Positions 4,971 through 7,417 of a stretch of DNA of 7,417 nucleotides are shown in pieces. Every line of letters begins with the position of its first letter. The stretch's first letter is position 1. Source of the stretch: JAKPKF01 sp964579365 (GTDB taxonomy: Bacteria; Patescibacteriota; Dojkabacteria; SC72). The notes below the pieces were generated by a model. That model did no database searches. It had not been told where the DNA came from and saw nothing but the letters and a program-made list of their open reading frames with translations. The position numbers and the translations under genes were made by a program. The DNA is taken from the NCBI GenBank assembly GCA_964579365.1, contig CAZOFW010000027.1, positions 1-7,417 on the forward strand, given 5' to 3'.

Positions 4971-5585
4971 TTATTCAACAAACAGGCAAATATCTTCGAG
5001 TGGTTTTCTCGGAGGTTTTTGTGTTTTTCTCATTGGATATCCAAGAGGAATTATTAGGCGTGGTTCCCAATTGTCGTTAAAATTAACACCATGCTTTGGC
5101 AGTATCTTTTTTAATTCGTTCTTGATATACAAAGGGGAACACACCCATCCGGAGGCTATCCCCATGGCATGTGCCTGTAGCATCATAGAGTAGGCGGCCG
5201 TAGCTACTCCTTGTTCTTCTTTGATATTCAAGCTTTCGGATTCTGTTTCTGCCTCTGTGTATCCAGCTTCTGAATTCCTGAATACAAGGATTGCCACAGA
5301 AGCGTTTGCTATAGAAGCATCGTTGGAGCCTGTATCACCTTTTTCAACGCTCTTAAAATCTTCCTCCGAGAGATGTGAAAATTGTTTTTTTCTCCCCTGT
5401 ATCGCTGCTTTGGCTATCTCTTTTCTACATTCTGGATTTAGTATTACCAAAAAGAAGTAAGGTTGTCGGTTTTTCGCAGAAGGGGCCGCTTGCCCTGCTT
5501 TTATTATCCTTGTTAAATCCTTTTTTGAAATTGTTCTTGAAGAGTCGAATATCCTACAACAAGTCCTGTTGAGAATATCTTTCAT
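4971..5585 (-). CDS. nitroreductase-family FMN-dependent oxidoreductase
   Basis: This 204-residue enzyme should be a homodimeric flavoprotein that reduces a substrate with NAD(P)H; the substrate is unknown. The N-terminal FMN-phosphate region is RTCCRIFDSSRTIS (7-20). APSAKNRQPYFFLVI (34-48) is the classic nitroreductase APS-x-x-N-x-QP motif. The helix with EEQGVATAAYSMMLQA (123-138) and GIASGW (142-147) is the dimer and flavin helix, and PLGYP (180-184) the C-terminal motif. I chose ATG at 5585: GAGAAG lies 5 bp ahead and the upstream stop only one base before, suggesting coupling. A GTG at 5597 would add four residues and overlap the upstream gene. The gene follows the six-cysteine repeat gene directly. 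Confidence 0.88.
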   Translation of the reverse strand: MKDILNRTCCRIFDSSRTISKKDLTRIIKAGQAAPSAKNRQPYFFLVILNPECRKEIAKAAIQGRKKQFSHLSEEDFKSVEKGDTGSNDASIANASVAILVFRNSEAGYTEAETESESLNIKEEQGVATAAYSMMLQAHAMGIASGWVCSPLYIKNELKKILPKHGVNFNDNWEPRLIIPLGYPMRKTQKPPRKPLEDICLFVE

Positions 5586-5586
5586 T

Positions 5587-5967
5587 TTACTTCTCACAAG
5601 CCATTAAGGTACATGTAACTTGCCCGTTCATACATCCACACGAATTACACCCATCACTAGACTTAAATCCTTCGCCCTCTTTGTATGTTTCACCTTCGTA
5701 TGTGCATTCTTTAAGGACAATCTTTGCATCACAAACATTGTTTGTACATATGGTTTTGCCATCATCGCAGAAGCAAGTGTCACACTTATCTGTGGATTCA
5801 TATATCTCTCCATCTGCATATGCCCATCCATTATATTCGCATCTTGGTGCTTCTTTCTGAACCTGGGTTGTGTACAGGAGGAAACTAATTAAACCAATGA
5901 CAACAGTCCCTAAGGTGATACTTAATCCAAGGAGGAAAGGATTTTGTTTGTTATTACTGCTGGGCAT
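5587..5967 (-). CDS. membrane-anchored protein with two pacifastin/VWC-like six-cysteine repeats
   Basis: This 126-residue protein has a short polar N-terminus and one membrane helix (about 12-32), without a lipobox or cleavage site. Two extracytoplasmic cysteine-rich repeats follow. Cysteines are at 43, 62, 65, 67, 74, 79 and at 88, 107, 110, 112, 119, 124, the same spacing shifted by exactly 45 residues. CNSCGCMNGQVTCTLMAC (107-124) fits the second half of the pacifastin pattern (C-N-x-C-x-C-x2-G-x3-C-T-x3-C), and repeat 1 fits with Asp for Asn. The 18-residue gap from first to second cysteine is longer than in pacifastin and closer to von Willebrand factor C domains. Surface display and disulfide folding are inferred. 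It precedes the nitroreductase gene by one base. Confidence 0.85.
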   Translation of the reverse strand: MPSSNNKQNPFLLGLSITLGTVVIGLISFLLYTTQVQKEAPRCEYNGWAYADGEIYESTDKCDTCFCDDGKTICTNNVCDAKIVLKECTYEGETYKEGEGFKSSDGCNSCGCMNGQVTCTLMACEK

Positions 5968-6006
5968 ATGGAGAAAGTATATATTATTTATTTCAAAAAC
6001 GGGAGC

Positions 6007-6408
6007 CTATACTCCGAGCATCCTTGCAGCGTAGTAACCTGCGACGGAAACGGTTGTAGATATTGATGTCCCCCATATCAAATCTATTATGGTTACAGAT
6101 ACAGGCCAATTTTTAAGGGTTGCGAGATTTGTAAGATCGTATGTTGAATATGTAAGCAAACCAAACAGTGCTCCAAGCATAACTGTTTCCCAGATGTTCT
6201 GTGCTTCATATCCAGGTAATACGGCAAATATTATTATTCCTACAACAAAGATCAGGTAAAAAATTAAGGCAGGAAAAAGCTTGGGCTTCTCTGCAAGTAA
6301 GTGTCCAATTTTAGTAGAGTAGAGATTTTTAGCTATGAAGTTTAGCCATACGAAGTCTATCGCTAAGAAGATTACAAAGGAGATTATGTAAAGATATATA
6401 TATTTCAT
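6007..6408 (-). CDS. DUF2177 family membrane protein
   Basis: This 133-residue integral membrane protein has about four helices (4-24, 47-66, 73-95, 103-126). It carries the DUF2177 hallmarks: FLAIDFVWL (14-22), PALIFYLIFVVGI (46-58), GALFGLLTYSTYDLTNLATL (79-98) followed by KNW, and DLIWG (109-113). The family has no established function. AAGGGA lies just before the start codon. The cysteine-repeat gene begins 39 bp downstream on the same strand, so the two may share a transcript. The gene is divergent from the PAP2 gene across only 35 bp. Confidence 0.9.
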   Translation of the reverse strand: MKYIYLYIISFVIFLAIDFVWLNFIAKNLYSTKIGHLLAEKPKLFPALIFYLIFVVGIIIFAVLPGYEAQNIWETVMLGALFGLLTYSTYDLTNLATLKNWPVSVTIIDLIWGTSISTTVSVAGYYAARMLGV

Positions 6409-6432
6409 ATTCCCTTTTAATAATATTATGTA

Positions 6433-6438
6433 TATATT
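6433..6438 (+). promoter_or_regulatory. -10-like element giving a possibly leaderless PAP2 mRNA
   Basis: TATATT lies five bases before the ATG at 6444, and no Shine-Dalgarno sequence is present in the 35-bp divergent gap. Initiation from this hexamer would fall at or next to the start codon. No good -35 is seen, and the gap is AT-rich enough for chance hexamers. Confidence 0.35.
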
Positions 6439-6443
6439 GTAAC

Positions 6444-7331
6444 ATGTCTTTAGGAAATTTCTTTAAGAACAATTTAAGAACTATCTGTTTAATATTGCTT
6501 TGCGTAGCGATTATTCTTGTCAATTTCTTTGTATATCGTTTTGCTATGGATATGATTATTGTTGTACTAATCGTCCTAGCCATTATTTTTAAAAAGCAGA
6601 AAGAATTTTTCAAGGAGTGGAGTATCCCAATCGCTCTCTTCTATCTGTATGAATTTTTAAGGGGTAGGGCATACGATATCGCGCAGTGGTTAAACAGGCC
6701 TCTGTTAAACGAGATCTTGATAACTACAGAGAAGAAATTGTTTGCCATTGGTGGAGATATTCCAACTGTATTTTTGCAATATTCACTTTCCAACGCCCCA
6801 GGGGGGAATTTCTCTCCAAATTGGTACGATTTTGTAATGTTCTTTTTTTACATGTCTTTCTTTTGGTTTTGGTTGGTGGTTGGTTTCGTAATATGGAGAA
6901 AGAGCAAGGATATGTTTATGAGGTATATATATGGTTTGGTAGGGTTTTCCTTGTTTGATACCTTGATATATATCTTCTTTCCCTCTGCACCACCTTGGTA
7001 TGCAGCTCAGGTTGGATTACTTCCTCCACTTCAAAGAGTTATGTTAATCCATGACTATTTCTCCTCAAAATATTTGGGTTTTGTAAGTACATACGGAAAC
7101 AATGATTTTGCAGCTTGGCCTTCACATCATGCAGCATGGCCATTCTTTGCATTCTTGTTCTTAGTAGGGGTGTTTGGCAAGAAGGCTCTCCCATTTGTTG
7201 TGGTTCCATTGGTCATTGCTTTCGCAACTTGGTATGGTGCAGAACACTATGTAATTGATTCCTTAGCAGGTTTTGCTATCGCGGGAATAACATATTGGAT
7301 TGTAATGAGGGTAGGGAAGAAGAAGACCTAA
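6444..7331 (+). CDS. PAP2-superfamily membrane protein, Aur1/Ipt1-like
   Basis: This 295-residue protein has about six to seven membrane segments, including two N-terminal helices (12-31, 34-49) and later ones at 128-150, 162-179, 230-243, 248-263 and 272-290. It has the PAP2 active-site layout of the inositolphosphotransferase type: FFPSAPPWY (178-186), AWPSHHAAWP (224-233, catalytic-type H229) and EHYVIDSLAG (267-276, H268 and D272). The histidines attack and release a phosphate ester at the outer membrane face. Substrates could be lipid phosphates (phosphatase) or a phospholipid head-group transfer; sequence alone does not decide. Length is normal for the Aur1-like group. It is divergent from the DUF2177 gene and converges with the next gene, overlapping its stop. 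Confidence 0.88.
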   Translation: MSLGNFFKNNLRTICLILLCVAIILVNFFVYRFAMDMIIVVLIVLAIIFKKQKEFFKEWSIPIALFYLYEFLRGRAYDIAQWLNRPLLNEILITTEKKLFAIGGDIPTVFLQYSLSNAPGGNFSPNWYDFVMFFFYMSFFWFWLVVGFVIWRKSKDMFMRYIYGLVGFSLFDTLIYIFFPSAPPWYAAQVGLLPPLQRVMLIHDYFSSKYLGFVSTYGNNDFAAWPSHHAAWPFFAFLFLVGVFGKKALPFVVVPLVIAFATWYGAEHYVIDSLAGFAIAGITYWIVMRVGKKKT

Positions 7332-7417
7332 TCTTTCTTCTTGTCTAATTTATCCAGTTTAAGAAGTTTTACTCCAAAGTAAACAACAAGTGCTATTACA
7401 ATGAAGTCTATTGTTGT
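7328..7417 (-). CDS. mscL: C-terminal end of a probable large-conductance mechanosensitive channel (partial)
   Basis: Reading from the window edge on the minus strand gives 29 codons and TAG (7330-7328). The residues run TTIDFIVIALVVYFGVKLL, then LDKLDKKKD. This fits the end of the second membrane helix and the charged tail of MscL (family pattern I-x-F-x-I-x-A-x-x-x-F-x-x-V-K), which opens under membrane tension. Only the tail is visible, so other small membrane proteins remain possible. Its stop overlaps the PAP2 stop by three bases in a convergent arrangement. Confidence 0.5.
   Translation of the reverse strand, partial: TTIDFIVIALVVYFGVKLLKLDKLDKKKD

Noticed and set aside
5586..5597. GTG at 5597 as start of the nitroreductase gene
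   Set aside because: ATG at 5585 has GAGAAG at good spacing and avoids overlap with the upstream gene; the extra four residues add nothing recognisable.
1..7417. CRISPR arrays, insertion sequences, integrase genes or additional tRNA genes
   Set aside because: No regularly spaced repeats, transposase or recombinase motifs, or cloverleaf sequences other than the tmRNA ends were seen on either strand.

Overview
The window is AT-rich bacterial DNA (about one third G+C by eye) that uses the standard code, with TAA, TAG and TGA all acting as stops. Several features together suggest the Candidate Phyla Radiation (Patescibacteria) or a similar small-genome bacterium: tight gene packing, few strong Shine-Dalgarno sites, a pseudopilin-like protein, a two-copy CxxC-x17-CxxC zinc-ribbon protein and many small membrane proteins. 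This assignment is inferred from gene content; there is no rRNA or ribosomal protein gene here to test it. TGA as stop argues against the code-25 lineages (Gracilibacteria, Absconditabacteria).

Layout. Bases 1-2304 (+) hold a possible gene tail, a pseudopilin-like protein, an 8-helix membrane protein ending in a coiled coil, and a SpoU/TrmH RNA 2'-O-methyltransferase, closely spaced. Bases 2305-2350 carry an extended -10 promoter and a terminator-like hairpin. Bases 2351-2773 (+) are ssrA (tmRNA), with acceptor stem, T arm, encoded CCA and a readable 24-codon tag frame ending in NFA. Convergent to it, 2799-4096 (-) is a compact three-gene operon: a HigB/Gp49-type toxin, a HigA-type antitoxin with a long C-terminal tail, and a third protein that looks like an uncharacterised beta-rich (DUF6941-like) family. 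A consensus-like promoter and a perfect 10+10 bp palindrome across its start site lie just upstream (4127-4174). Bases 4353-6408 (-) encode the zinc-ribbon protein with its own promoter, a nitroreductase, a membrane-anchored protein with two pacifastin/VWC-like six-cysteine repeats, and a DUF2177 membrane protein. Divergent from the last, 6444-7331 (+) encodes a PAP2/Aur1-type membrane phosphatase or transferase. The window ends in the C-terminus of a convergent gene that is probably mscL.

The most interesting parts are the toxin-antitoxin-plus-third-gene module placed directly against the 3' end of ssrA, the long atypical tmRNA tag with an internal hairpin, and the pacifastin-like surface protein. 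A functional link is conceivable because HigB-type toxins cleave mRNA on the ribosome and tmRNA rescues ribosomes stalled on cut messages, but only adjacency is seen here.
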